DNA of 64,000 bases from Candidatus Opimibacter skivensis. GTDB lineage: Bacteria; Bacteroidota; Bacteroidia; Chitinophagales; Saprospiraceae. Below the pieces are notes generated by a model. The model was not told the DNA's origin and searched no databases. It was given only the letters and a program-made list of their open reading frames with translations. Made by a program: the position numbers and the translations under genes. The DNA is taken from NCBI GenBank assembly GCA_016721905.1, contig JADKHH010000004.1, positions 1-64,000 of the forward strand, given 5' to 3'. This document shows, in pieces, positions 7,559 to 17,338 of the stretch; within the stretch, counting starts at the first letter, position 1; each line of letters opens with the position of its first letter.

Positions 7559-9946
7559 CTATTTAAATTCTATTTCGATATTCGTCGCACCCCCCAGGAG
7601 CGGGACATATTTTGCAGACACTAATGAATCGATTGTTTTTCCATCGATCACAATTCTATCGTTGACAATAGCAATTTTCATTGTGGCGTCTGAGAATAAA
7701 CCATCTGCCTGAAGCGCAGCTAAGAATGCGCTGTATTCCTGATTCTCGGAGCTAGCGTCTGTAGCTGGAGTGGTAGTCGTTTCAGTCTGTACAGCGCTGC
7801 CTACGTCATGGCCAGTAGTATCGGTCCCGTAAATCTGAGCCAGGGAAGGGGCAATCACGAGGGAAACAATGGACATCAGCTTGATCAGGATATTCATTGA
7901 AGGACCTGATGTGTCTTTAAACGGATCACCTACAGTATCTCCAGTAACAGAAGCCTTGTGTGGTTCGCTCTTCTTGTAGAACATTTCACCGTTGATGTTC
8001 ACGCCCTTTTCAAAACTCTTCTTCGCATTGTCCCATGCACCTCCTGCGTTGTTCTGGAATATTCCCATCAACACACCACTTACGGTTGCGCCTGCAAGAA
8101 AACCTCCCAGTGCTTCCGGGCCGACAAGGAAACCAATCAATACCGGTGAAATAATGGTGATCGCACCTGGCAGCATCATTTTCTTAATCGAAGCTTCGGT
8201 GGAGATAGCTACACATTTATCATATTCAGGCTTTCCGGTTCCTTCCATAATCCCTGGAATGGTGCGGAACTGACGTCTTACTTCTTCTACCATCGCCATT
8301 GCTGCTTCACCTACAGCACGAATGGCTAAGGATGAAAACAGATAAGGTATCATACCTCCTACAAAAAGACAAGCCAGTACATCTGCTTTATAAATATCAA
8401 TACCATCAATGCCGGCTACACCAACAAAAGCTGCAAAGAGTGCAAGGGCGGTAAGCGCTGCTGAAGCAATCGCAAAACCTTTTCCTGCAGCGGCAGTAGT
8501 ATTTCCAACCGCATCAAGTATATCTGTTTTTTCACGCACATCTGCCGGCAGTTCACTCATCTCGGCGATACCACCTGCGTTATCCGCAATAGGACCGAAT
8601 GCATCGATCGCAAGCTGCATAGCGGTGGTGGCCATCATACCTGCTGCAGCAATCGCCACACCATATAATCCTGCGAAATAAAAGCTACCCCAGATACCTG
8701 CAGCTAAAACCAGGATTGGAAGGAACGTACTTTCCATACCCACAGCAAGTCCACCGATAATATTAGTAGCATGACCTGTGGATGATTGCTGGATGATGGA
8801 ATTGACCGGCCTCCTGTTCATCGCAGTGTAGTACTCCGTAATAATACTGATGAGTGTACCTACGACCAATCCAACAACAATAGCACCGAGGACGCCCCAT
8901 TTGGTAAAATCATGTCCGCGCAACTGCATGTTTTCAGGAAGTACATAATAGACAAGAGCTGCAGAGGCAATACCTGTGAGGACAATAGATCCCCAGTTAC
9001 CCATGTTCAATGCCTTCTGCACATGATGTGTCGTCATGCCAGCTGTATCGGTAATCCTTACAAAGAGGGTGGCTACGATAGAAAAAAGAATACCCACACC
9101 GGCAATCAGCATCGGCAACAGAATCGGAGAAATACCTCCGATGCCGTCATCCCCCATGACGATGGTCTGCTGACCCAGCACGATGGTGGCAAGCACTGTA
9201 GCTACATAAGAACCAAATAAATCTGCACCCATACCGGCCACGTCACCGACGTTGTCACCAACGTTGTCAGCGATGGTCGCTGGATTGCGAGGATCGTCTT
9301 CGGGGATACCTGCTTCTACTTTTCCAACAAGGTCTGCGCCTACGTCTGCAGCTTTGGTATAAATACCTCCACCGACACGTGCAAAGAGAGCGATACTCTC
9401 AGCGCCTAAGGAAAAGCCTGTGAGGACTTCAATAGCCTGAAGCATCTCTGCACTATTGACTCCGGAATCCGGAGCAAAGATCTGTCTCAGAATAATAAAT
9501 AAACCGCCAAGACCTAAAACTGCAAGTCCTGCTACACCCATACCCATGACTGAACCTCCTGTAAAGGATACATTGAGTGCCTTGCTGAGGCTTGTCCTGG
9601 CAGCTTGTGCGGTGCGGACGTTTGCCTTGGTGGCCACCTTCATGCCGATATACCCTGCAGTCGCACTGAATACAGCTCCTACTACAAAAGCAATAGCAAT
9701 ACTCCAGTGACCATGCGGATTAGTAGAGGCCATGACCGCCAGCAACATACCTACCAGGACTACAAAATAGCCAAGGATCTTCCACTCAGCCCTGAGGAAG
9801 GCCATAGCTCCTTCCGCGATATACCTGCTTATTTCCTGCATCCGGTCATTGCCGGGATCCTGCTTTCCGACCCATATAAATTTGATCCATGTGTAGATCA
9901 AACCAATCACACCCATCACCGGAACCAGGTAAATCAAGTTTTCCAT
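7559..9946 (-). CDS. hppA: Membrane-integral pyrophosphatase, K+-dependent type
   Basis: A 795-residue ion pump that couples pyrophosphate hydrolysis to Na+ and/or H+ export. The catalytic signature DVGADLVGKVEAG is at 201-213, followed by DNVGDNVGDVAGMGADLFG. At 481-490 the sequence is GNTTAAAGKG; Ala after GNTT is the mark of K+-dependent enzymes (K+-independent ones have Lys), and many of these pump Na+. About 15-16 membrane segments are visible. Unusually, the last ~95 residues after the final membrane helix (SIVSLVIAPSLAQIYG) form a soluble Thr/Ser-rich linker plus a small domain. TATCTTTG at 9987-9994 is a plausible promoter box. Confidence 0.95.
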   Translation of the reverse strand: MENLIYLVPVMGVIGLIYTWIKFIWVGKQDPGNDRMQEISRYIAEGAMAFLRAEWKILGYFVVLVGMLLAVMASTNPHGHWSIAIAFVVGAVFSATAGYIGMKVATKANVRTAQAARTSLSKALNVSFTGGSVMGMGVAGLAVLGLGGLFIILRQIFAPDSGVNSAEMLQAIEVLTGFSLGAESIALFARVGGGIYTKAADVGADLVGKVEAGIPEDDPRNPATIADNVGDNVGDVAGMGADLFGSYVATVLATIVLGQQTIVMGDDGIGGISPILLPMLIAGVGILFSIVATLFVRITDTAGMTTHHVQKALNMGNWGSIVLTGIASAALVYYVLPENMQLRGHDFTKWGVLGAIVVGLVVGTLISIITEYYTAMNRRPVNSIIQQSSTGHATNIIGGLAVGMESTFLPILVLAAGIWGSFYFAGLYGVAIAAAGMMATTAMQLAIDAFGPIADNAGGIAEMSELPADVREKTDILDAVGNTTAAAGKGFAIASAALTALALFAAFVGVAGIDGIDIYKADVLACLFVGGMIPYLFSSLAIRAVGEAAMAMVEEVRRQFRTIPGIMEGTGKPEYDKCVAISTEASIKKMMLPGAITIISPVLIGFLVGPEALGGFLAGATVSGVLMGIFQNNAGGAWDNAKKSFEKGVNINGEMFYKKSEPHKASVTGDTVGDPFKDTSGPSMNILIKLMSIVSLVIAPSLAQIYGTDTTGHDVGSAVQTETTTTPATDASSENQEYSAFLAALQADGLFSDATMKIAIVNDRIVIDGKTIDSLVSAKYVPLLGGATNIEIEFK

Positions 9947-9986
9947 AATCTATGTTTCGTTCTGTTATTTATCCCTTAAAGGGGCG

Positions 9987-9994
9987 CAAAGATA
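9987..9994 (-). promoter_or_regulatory. Bacteroidota -7 box for hppA
   Basis: On the minus strand the bases read TATCTTTG, a match to TAnnTTTG, about 40 bases upstream of the hppA ATG. No convincing -33 TTTG was found at the expected spacing, so confidence is moderate. Confidence 0.4.
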
Positions 9995-10102
9995 AACAAA
10001 GAAGCCTATACAGGATGGCACCTGCCCCTGAAGTTTTAAATGCTGATCCGCTCCATATCCCCCACTCCCATTATAATCTGTTGCATATTTATTTACCTTG
10101 CA

Positions 10103-10621
10103 ATGAATTCTTTACCTATGACCCTTGGCGAATTTTTCGAGATGTGCGGAGAAAATCCGACCCTTCTCCTGGGCTTTTTCATGCTCGTCCCCTTTGTGGC
10201 CTTACTGGCACTCTTCTTCTCTGGTGGGCAGGGACATCTCTCTCCATGGAAATACCTGTATTCGGTCCTTATCTACCTGGTAGCTATCCCCGGCATTTTT
10301 GCAGTCACCCTCAGCGTGTATCTTTTTCTGTTTGAACGGAGGTCTGTTATGGATGTCAATATTTATACGCAGGTTTTGCCCGTGGTATCCATGCTGGCCA
10401 CATTCATCCTGATCCGTAAGCAGGTGGATCTGGACCTTGTGCCGGGTTTTGGAAAACTATCCGGACTGATCACTGTTCTTTCGGTATTGATGATCGTCAT
10501 GTGGATCATTGACAAAACACATATTTATGCCATCACCTTTATGCCGTTTTATGTAGTCGTGCTGATCCTGATTGCCGGATTTCTCCTGATCCGGATGGGT
10601 TTCAAACGGATAACAAGCTGA
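10103..10621 (+). CDS. Small integral membrane protein, unknown function
   Basis: About 172 residues from the ATG at 10103 (MNSLPMTLGEFFEMCGENP); an in-frame ATG at 10040 would add 21 residues that look like chance coding. Four or five hydrophobic segments are visible: LLLGFFMLVPFVALLALFF, YLYSVLIYLVAIPGIFAVTL, VLPVVSMLATFILI, LITVLSVLMIVMWII, and a final FYVVVLILIAGFLLI. It ends with a basic tail. I do not recognise a family. It stands alone downstream of the divergent hppA. Confidence 0.7.
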   Translation: MNSLPMTLGEFFEMCGENPTLLLGFFMLVPFVALLALFFSGGQGHLSPWKYLYSVLIYLVAIPGIFAVTLSVYLFLFERRSVMDVNIYTQVLPVVSMLATFILIRKQVDLDLVPGFGKLSGLITVLSVLMIVMWIIDKTHIYAITFMPFYVVVLILIAGFLLIRMGFKRITS

Positions 10622-10727
10622 AGTGATCAGTTTTCAGTTTTTTATACCTATTTTTATACCATTGCTTCCCACCCTCTCTCCTTTATATTTAGTTGCTTTT
10701 ATTTGTGTACCTGTAATACCTGTTATG

Positions 10728-12425
10728 ATGAGAACATTACCCACTCTGGCCTTCCTCCTTTTATCTGCTATCGGGATAGCTCAGCCTACCCTAAATTTTA
10801 CCCCTCTTTCCCTGTCCGGACCAGCACTGGTACAACCACTCTTTATGTCAGGCTGCGGAGATGGTTCAGGCAGACTTTTTGTGGTTGAAAAAAGAGGAAC
10901 TATCCGCATTATCCAGAATAATGTGGTATCGACTGATTTTTTCCTGGATATCCAGGATCTTGTGATGAACAGCGGCGAAAGGGGGCTTCTGGGGCTTGCT
11001 TTTCATCCACAGTACCCTACCACTCCATACATCTATGTCAATTATGTTATTGATGGTACGATCACCAACCGGATCAGCAGGTTTACGCTCAATCCCAATA
11101 ACTCTAATGATATACAGGAGAATACAGAATTCATCCTGTTGGAACAAGCTGGTGTGCAGACTAACCATAAAGCCGGAGGCATCGCGTTTGGCCCTGATGG
11201 CTATCTGTATATCGGCATGGGTGATGGTGGCGGCGGCGGAGACCCGTCCAATTCGGGTCAAAACCTGGAAACACTGCTGGCAAAAATGTTGCGCATTGAT
11301 GTCAATGCACCACAAGGTTCACTCAATTATACAATCCCTCCTGATAATCCATTTGTGGGCGAACCCGGACGGGATGAGATATGGGCCTATGGACTTCGCA
11401 ATCCATGGCGTATCAGTTTTGACCGGGAGACAGGAGATTTCTGGATTGCTGATGTAGGTCAGAACTTATGGGAGGAAGTCGATATGGTATTGGCCGGAAC
11501 ACCCGGTGGAATGAATTTCGGATGGGACTGCAGAGAAGGTAACCACGATTATGAGCCTGGCAATTGCGGCAGCGGAACTGAGTTTACCTGGCCGATTTTC
11601 GAATATCCACACAGTTGTAATCCATGCCCCAACGGTTATGGAGCATCCATCTCAGGAGGTTATGTGTACAGAGGTAGTGAACACCCGGTACTGGAAGGAT
11701 TCTATGTGTGCGCTGATTATGTAAGCAACTACCTGTGGATGATCAAAGTGACTTCATTCGATCCGCTGGAGCTTGATGTCTATGTACAAGATGGCAATGG
11801 CCTGGCTTATGGCCTGGTCACCTTTGGGGAAGATGATGATGGAGAGCTTTATGCCAGCAATCTGGATGGGGTGATCTATAGCGTAAGTGCTTCTGGATTT
11901 TTACCTGTTCAATGGGGAAGCGCAGATGCTCATATAATCCAGGGTGGTAATCAAATTGACTGGACCATTCACCAAACTTTGGGTATTGAATATTTTGAAG
12001 TTCAGCGTTCCCTCTATTCAGGTTTTGATAATTTTACGGTGGTCACACAGGTTGAACCTGTGGAGGATCAGATTTCCTATAAATACATAGATCCGTTTAT
12101 CCACACCCGTACTGTTTATTACCGTATTGCAGCCCACATGTCAGATGGGTCGATAGAATATTCGCCTTTTATGCGTATCCTTCCTGATACGGGTTCCAAG
12201 CCATCCCTGGTGTTTGATCAAAACCACAACCTGTGGCGAATCAATATTCCGAACGAATGGCAAAATGGAGAAGTCATCCTTTATGATCTGCAAGGCAAGG
12301 AGGTCTATACCCGCAAAATAGGTTCTCAAGATCAGCTTGAATTGACTCCACCGATTACCCCCGGATCCTATTTTGTAAAAGTCAGTGGAGAAATGGGTAC
12401 GTGGTCAGAACGTTTGGTTTGGTGA
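10728..12425 (+). CDS. Secreted PQQ-type glucose/sorbosone dehydrogenase-like protein with T9SS signal
   Basis: A beta-propeller of the glucose/sorbosone dehydrogenase family (soluble quinoprotein type). The signal peptide MRTLPTLAFLLLSAIGIAQ fixes the start at 10728; the open frame extends upstream to 10623 but that part looks non-coding. Family motifs include RGLLGLAFHPQYP, GGIAFGPDGYLYIGMGDGGG, EIWAYGLRNPWRISFD and WEEVDMV. From ~420 there is a fibronectin-like segment and a C-terminal Por sorting domain (ILYDLQGKEVYTRK ... PGSYFVKVSGE), so export through the type IX system is expected. Substrate unknown. Oxidation of sugars with PQQ is the family role, not shown here. Confidence 0.87.
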   Translation: MRTLPTLAFLLLSAIGIAQPTLNFTPLSLSGPALVQPLFMSGCGDGSGRLFVVEKRGTIRIIQNNVVSTDFFLDIQDLVMNSGERGLLGLAFHPQYPTTPYIYVNYVIDGTITNRISRFTLNPNNSNDIQENTEFILLEQAGVQTNHKAGGIAFGPDGYLYIGMGDGGGGGDPSNSGQNLETLLAKMLRIDVNAPQGSLNYTIPPDNPFVGEPGRDEIWAYGLRNPWRISFDRETGDFWIADVGQNLWEEVDMVLAGTPGGMNFGWDCREGNHDYEPGNCGSGTEFTWPIFEYPHSCNPCPNGYGASISGGYVYRGSEHPVLEGFYVCADYVSNYLWMIKVTSFDPLELDVYVQDGNGLAYGLVTFGEDDDGELYASNLDGVIYSVSASGFLPVQWGSADAHIIQGGNQIDWTIHQTLGIEYFEVQRSLYSGFDNFTVVTQVEPVEDQISYKYIDPFIHTRTVYYRIAAHMSDGSIEYSPFMRILPDTGSKPSLVFDQNHNLWRINIPNEWQNGEVILYDLQGKEVYTRKIGSQDQLELTPPITPGSYFVKVSGEMGTWSERLVW

Positions 12426-12441
12426 TAAAAGGGCTCTGTCA

Positions 12442-12894
12442 TTACTTTACAATGCGGGCTTCCGTCAAGGCATACATCAGCTTATTGACATCATCATAGT
12501 TGAGCTTTAATTTTCCTTTCAGGACGATTGATTCAGCTGTGTAGTTGACCGCCTCAACTGCGACTACCTCCATCACGGATTCAGGACCAGCGCCGCCACA
12601 AAAGAAGCACATACTATACGGGAAAGCAGAAAAAATAAATTCCTTGTGCCCCTTATACCCTTCTACAGGGATGATAAAACCTTTCACGGTGACGTCCTTC
12701 CCATCCAGTGCCTTGATCTCTTCGCTGAAGACAGGCTTATCAATTTTAAAGCCCAGAAATTCATCGTATTCCTTTTTGTACGAAATCTTTGCCAGGGTCT
12801 TCCACAGACTTTCTGTTGTTCCGGATTGTGCCGCCAGCTTGGTCATCGCAGGGACCGAAAGCATCAGCAAAAAAAACATTGTAGCACGAACCAT
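12442..12894 (-). CDS. Secreted DUF3299-like protein
   Basis: About 150 residues from the ATG at 12892-12894, which opens a signal peptide (MVRATMFFLLMLSVPAMTKL). An upstream in-frame ATG (12942) adds 16 residues without support. The core DVTVKGFIIPVEGYKGHKEF followed by MCFFCGGAGPESVMEV resembles DUF3299-type OB-fold proteins, which share a phrase of the type 'GFIIP...' and a Cys-containing loop. The closely spaced CFFC cysteines might bind metal or form a disulfide. It is convergent with the preceding dehydrogenase gene. No function is established for the family. Confidence 0.7.
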   Translation of the reverse strand: MVRATMFFLLMLSVPAMTKLAAQSGTTESLWKTLAKISYKKEYDEFLGFKIDKPVFSEEIKALDGKDVTVKGFIIPVEGYKGHKEFIFSAFPYSMCFFCGGAGPESVMEVVAVEAVNYTAESIVLKGKLKLNYDDVNKLMYALTEARIVK

Positions 12895-13009
12895 TCTATA
12901 CCGGTTTAAAACACAAAGATGGGAAGTTCTGCCCAAAGGCATTAAAGCCGGCGAAGGGTTAACACAGAATTAATTGCCCTGAGACCACAACTCCCATTAT
13001 ATTGTAGGC

Positions 13010-13924
13010 GTGGAATCCAGTCCTGTCAGCGCCTATCATAGCCTTTTTGCTTCTATCAAAGAGCCGCTGTTGTATACAGCCCCCTGGTGGTTAGATGCCA
13101 CTTGTGGCCATGGAGGATGGAATGCTATCATCAGGCGGGATAGTGAAGGATTGCCGTTGGCTGCTTTACCATATCAGTACACACGGATACGTGGACTCTC
13201 AGCCGTGGTCACACCGCCTTTTACGCAATGGATTTCATTACTTGGCGGAGGTGAGTCACAGGTTCAGCTCAGTCTGGCCTTGTTGGCTGAGTTACCGAAA
13301 TCATCCATTCTTGATCTTTCCTTGCGGCCGGACACCACCCTCCGGATTCCGGAAAGTACTTTTCCCATCTCGCTCAAATACAGTTTTGTTATTGCACCTG
13401 CCGCAAAGCAAGAAGACCCACGAAAAGGATACAACGAGGGATTGCGTAGGAATATCCGACAGGCGGAAAAACAATACAGCGTGGAGACATCATCGGATAT
13501 TGCTGTTTTCCTTTCCTTGTGCAGGCAGTCATATGAACAACAAAAAATGAAACCTCCTCCATGGCTTGATGTTGTTGTCCCAAGGGTCCACTCAGCTTTA
13601 GCCTCCCATCAATGTGGAACACTAACCCTGGCCTCTTTAAATGGAAAAACAATCGCAGGTGTATTGACCGCATGGGATCATACTTCAAGCTATTATCTCG
13701 CTGGTGGCAGGACTGGTGATGAGCAGGGGGCTTCAGCACATGCTTTATTGTTGGATCATGCCATACGAGCGTCTCAGGACCGGGGTACGGTTTTTGATTT
13801 TGAAGGGAGCATGCATCCTGGTATTGCCAATTTTTTTCAGTCCTTCGGAGCAGTACCGGCAGCCTACTGGCACATCAGCAAATACCGGGGTGCAGGTAAG
13901 CTATGGTCACTATTAAGTAAATAA
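13010..13924 (+). CDS. FemAB-like (GNAT-fold) acyl/aminoacyl transferase
   Basis: A 304-residue protein starting at GTG 13010. It has the two-half GNAT layout of FemAB/BioF2-like proteins: an N-terminal half with YTAPWWLDATCGHGGWN and LPYQYTRIRGLSAVVTPPF, and a C-terminal half with NIRQAEKQYSVE, GTLTLASLNGKTIAGVLTAWD and GTVFDFEGSMHPGIANFFQSFGA. In this family the F-x-F-E-G-S-M and NFFxSFG elements are well kept. Members transfer amino acids or acyl groups in cell-wall or polysaccharide synthesis, but the actual donor is unknown here. It is divergent from the DUF3299-like gene. Confidence 0.8.
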   Translation: MESSPVSAYHSLFASIKEPLLYTAPWWLDATCGHGGWNAIIRRDSEGLPLAALPYQYTRIRGLSAVVTPPFTQWISLLGGGESQVQLSLALLAELPKSSILDLSLRPDTTLRIPESTFPISLKYSFVIAPAAKQEDPRKGYNEGLRRNIRQAEKQYSVETSSDIAVFLSLCRQSYEQQKMKPPPWLDVVVPRVHSALASHQCGTLTLASLNGKTIAGVLTAWDHTSSYYLAGGRTGDEQGASAHALLLDHAIRASQDRGTVFDFEGSMHPGIANFFQSFGAVPAAYWHISKYRGAGKLWSLLSK

Positions 13925-14067
13925 TTTTCCCGAAAGGCAACAATTTCGGTTATAATTGTATCTTTCCTTCAGCATTCTCGCCCTTCCATATTTGTTAATA
14001 CCCCCTGGACAATTCTTTCTGTTCCATTTTCTATATGTATTGAACTGACACACTAAATCATGTGTAT

Positions 14068-15861
14068 ATGAAAAGAAAATTACTGTTTTCTATGCTGACC
14101 CTTGGCTTCCTGTCAGGAACGCTCAAGGCGCAGGTGATCCTGGGAAGTGATCCCACGCAGGAGATTAAGGTGACCACCAGTAGCAACTATACTCCACAAT
14201 ACTGGACGTTGTCTGCGACCGGTGAAAAGACCATCAATAAAGTTGGTCTTGAAGGTCCGCTAATGGAAGCGTCGAGATTCTTATCCCAGGCTACCTTAGG
14301 TGCTGACCTTGCCACCATCGAACAAGTCGCTAACCAGGGCATCGAAGCCTGGATAGATGATCAGATGACCCTACCGCAAAGCCAGACACTGGACCGTCTC
14401 AATGAGGTATTTGCTGAGGTGATCGAATGGTACCTTGTAAATGGCGGAAATCCTGACGAAGTGTCTACCCGTCCTTACTGGACTATCTTCAATTATACCT
14501 GGTGGGAAAATCACATGAAAAATGATGATCTGCTCAGGCAAAAGGTTGCGCTGGCGCTCAGTGAGATTTTTGTGATCTCCATTGAATCCAATCTCTCTGA
14601 TGCAGGATTTGGGCTGGCAGACTATTATGATATACTACTGAAACATTCCTTCGGCAATTTTGAAGATATGCTCCGTGAGATCTCCCTGCATCCATGCATG
14701 GGTTATTACCTGAGTCATCTTAACAACCCACGAGAAATTCCTGAAGAGAATATCCACTCCGACGAAAACTATGCAAGGGAAATCATGCAACTGTTCACCA
14801 TCGGACTCTACGAATTGAATCAGGATGGTAGCCGTAAAACGGATGGACAGGGAGAATGGATTCCAACCTATGACCAGGCTGATATTAAAGAACTGGCTAA
14901 GGTATTTACAGGCCTTGGCGTAGGAGGTGTCATGGAAAACGAATGGGTCGATGAGCCTTACTTCGGATTGGATATCTATGTGGCAGATATGACCACGCCG
15001 ATGATCATGTATGAAGAGTGGCATCAACCTGGCACAAAAACACTTGTAAATGGTTATGTGATCCCGGCTGGCCAGACTGGTCTCAAGGACATCAATGATG
15101 CTGTACACCAATTGTTCCTTCATCCTAATGTAGGCCCCTTCATTGGAAAACAATTGATCCAACGTCTGGTCACTTCAAATCCAACCCCTGGTTATATTTC
15201 CAGAGTTGCAGCCGTATTCGCTGACAATGGTCAAGGTGAAAGAGGTGACATGGGTGCTGTCATTAAAGCCATCCTGATGGATCCTGAAGCAAGGACCTGT
15301 TCTGCTCTCGAAGAAGATCGCTTTGGTAAACTCCGTGAGCCATTCACCAGGTACACCCATTTTTCGAAAGCCATTCAAATGGAACAATACTATGGCCGTT
15401 ACTGGAACGTAGCTTACAGTTTCTACGAGGCGACCAACCAGATGCCACTTGCCTCACGTACTGTCTTTAATTTTTTCCTTCCTGATTTTCAACCTATCGG
15501 AGCTATTGCAGACAATGGTCTGGTCGGACCAGAGTTTCAGATACACAACTCCCGCACCAGCGTTGAGTATATCAACCGGGTAAATGACTGGGCTGTATGG
15601 GGATACGTCATGGATGACTGGGAAAATGACAATCCCAGTGTGACCTACAATATCGAAGAATTGCTTCCTTTGGCTCGTGATCCGGAAGTATTGATCAACA
15701 GACTGGACATCCTGTTTACGCATGGCATGCTTTCTGATCGTACCCGACAGATCATCAAGGATGCCATCACACCTTTGATTTCTGACAACTACAGATATAA
15801 CAGGACGCGCCTTGCGCTATACCTGATGATGATTTCTCCTGATTATGCCATCATGAAATAA
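14068..15861 (+). CDS. DUF1800 domain protein, secreted
   Basis: About 597 residues. The start is ATG 14068, directly opening the signal peptide MKRKLLFSMLTLGFLSGTLKAQ; a GTG two codons earlier is less likely. The mature protein is the DUF1800 family: EASRFLSQATLGADLATIE, then DDLLRQKVALALSEIFVIS, the ENYAREIMQLFTIGLYELNQDG segment and the YTHFSKAIQMEQYYG region. These proteins are nearly always paired with a DUF1501 gene, as here 40 bases downstream. Their role is unknown; an envelope or secreted sulfatase/phosphatase-like partnership has been suggested from neighbourhood only. Confidence 0.9.
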   Translation: MKRKLLFSMLTLGFLSGTLKAQVILGSDPTQEIKVTTSSNYTPQYWTLSATGEKTINKVGLEGPLMEASRFLSQATLGADLATIEQVANQGIEAWIDDQMTLPQSQTLDRLNEVFAEVIEWYLVNGGNPDEVSTRPYWTIFNYTWWENHMKNDDLLRQKVALALSEIFVISIESNLSDAGFGLADYYDILLKHSFGNFEDMLREISLHPCMGYYLSHLNNPREIPEENIHSDENYAREIMQLFTIGLYELNQDGSRKTDGQGEWIPTYDQADIKELAKVFTGLGVGGVMENEWVDEPYFGLDIYVADMTTPMIMYEEWHQPGTKTLVNGYVIPAGQTGLKDINDAVHQLFLHPNVGPFIGKQLIQRLVTSNPTPGYISRVAAVFADNGQGERGDMGAVIKAILMDPEARTCSALEEDRFGKLREPFTRYTHFSKAIQMEQYYGRYWNVAYSFYEATNQMPLASRTVFNFFLPDFQPIGAIADNGLVGPEFQIHNSRTSVEYINRVNDWAVWGYVMDDWENDNPSVTYNIEELLPLARDPEVLINRLDILFTHGMLSDRTRQIIKDAITPLISDNYRYNRTRLALYLMMISPDYAIMK

Positions 15862-15901
15862 CCCGGATAGTTTTTTTCTTTTAATTCTATTTCGACGATA
15901 T

Positions 15902-17326
15902 ATGAAAATAAGATTTAGCGATAACCCGATCAGCAGGAGGAAATTTTTTGGCCAGGCTAGTTGTGCCGCCATTGGTGTTTCAACACTGTATTCCTCTCTC
16001 GTCAACCTGAAAGCATTTTCAGCCGCAGCTTTAGCCAACAGTACTACTGCCGGCGATCCTGAATATAAAGCATTGGTATGTGTGTTTATGTCAGGTGGTA
16101 ATGACTCCTTCAACATGCTCATGCCGAGATCTACATCGGAATACAATGAGTATGCTACCACCAGATCTAACCTGGCTATTCCGCTGAATGATATGCTTCC
16201 GATTTTCCCGGATGCCGCCGGCGGAAGGTTGTTTGGTCTTCATCCAAGCATGACACGCTCTCAGCAGTTGTTTAATGAAGGTAAGATGGCCTTCATTTCC
16301 AATGTCGGTACCCTGGTGGAGCCTACAACGCGGGAACAATACTGGCAGGGCCAGGTAGAACTTCCCCTGGGTTTGTACTCCCACTCTGATCAGGGCCAGC
16401 AATGGATGACCGGTCTGCCAAACGAACGCAGCGCAACAGGATGGGGTGGTAAAGTGGCTGACCTGATCAATGACATGAACAATAATCCAAACATCTCTAT
16501 GAACCTTTCTCTGGGTGGGACTAACATCTTCCAGACCGGACGTGAGACCATAGAGTTTGCACTGGATCCTTATAACGGCAGTTCCGGTATCTATGGATAC
16601 GGCGATCATGACGAATGGAATGTCTTTGACCGTATGCGCACACAGGCGATCAATTCGATGGTAGATTCTGAATACCAGAACATGTTTCAAAAGACCTACA
16701 TCGATGTAGTGCGTCGCTCCAGGGATGGTCATCTCCAGTTCCAGGAAGCGATCGGCAATGTACCAGAACTTCAAACACAATTTACCGACAACTATCTGTC
16801 AAGAAGCTTCCAGATGGCCGCCTATTCCATCGCGGCACATGAATCTCTTGGCATGAAACGTCAGATATTCTTTATCGATTACGGAGGATGGGATCACCAT
16901 GATGAAATCCTCAATAATCAATCCGCGATGTTATATGAACTGGACACTGCGCTTGGTGAATTTGCAGATGCCATGGCAGAACTTGGATTAGGCAAGCAGG
17001 TTACAACTTTCTCCCTATCTGAATTCAGCCGCACCCTGACCTCCAATGGAAATGGTACAGACCATGCCTGGGGTGGTAATGTGATGGTGATGGGCGAAGA
17101 TGTCATCGGTAAGAGAATCTATGGAGAATACCCTACACTGGCGCTTGAATCCTCTATGGAAGTTGGCAGTGGCGTGTTGATTCCACAAGTGAGCGCTGAT
17201 GAATATTTTGCGGAGCTCGCATTATGGTTTGGCGTCAGTCCTTCCGAATTGTCCAACATATTTCCAACCCTGACCAACTTCTATCAACCGGGTGCGAATC
17301 CGCCGATAGGCTTCCTTAACGTATAA
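15902..17326 (+). CDS. DUF1501 domain protein with twin-arginine signal
   Basis: A 474-residue DUF1501 protein, alkaline-phosphatase-superfamily-like fold. Near the N-terminus ISRRKFFGQAS is a good twin-arginine motif, followed by a hydrophobic stretch and AFSAAAL, so folded export by Tat is likely. Family motifs: LVCVFMSGGNDSFNMLMP, SDQGQQWMTG, IFFIDYGGWDHHDEI, TFSLSEFSRTLTSNGNGTDHAWGGNVMVMG. The Asp/His pattern (GGWDHH, GTDHAWG) resembles metal-binding sites of the superfamily. It forms an operon with DUF1800 upstream and a T9SS discoidin-like gene seven bases beyond. Confidence 0.9.
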   Translation: MKIRFSDNPISRRKFFGQASCAAIGVSTLYSSLVNLKAFSAAALANSTTAGDPEYKALVCVFMSGGNDSFNMLMPRSTSEYNEYATTRSNLAIPLNDMLPIFPDAAGGRLFGLHPSMTRSQQLFNEGKMAFISNVGTLVEPTTREQYWQGQVELPLGLYSHSDQGQQWMTGLPNERSATGWGGKVADLINDMNNNPNISMNLSLGGTNIFQTGRETIEFALDPYNGSSGIYGYGDHDEWNVFDRMRTQAINSMVDSEYQNMFQKTYIDVVRRSRDGHLQFQEAIGNVPELQTQFTDNYLSRSFQMAAYSIAAHESLGMKRQIFFIDYGGWDHHDEILNNQSAMLYELDTALGEFADAMAELGLGKQVTTFSLSEFSRTLTSNGNGTDHAWGGNVMVMGEDVIGKRIYGEYPTLALESSMEVGSGVLIPQVSADEYFAELALWFGVSPSELSNIFPTLTNFYQPGANPPIGFLNV

Positions 17327-17338
17327 GATTGAATGATC

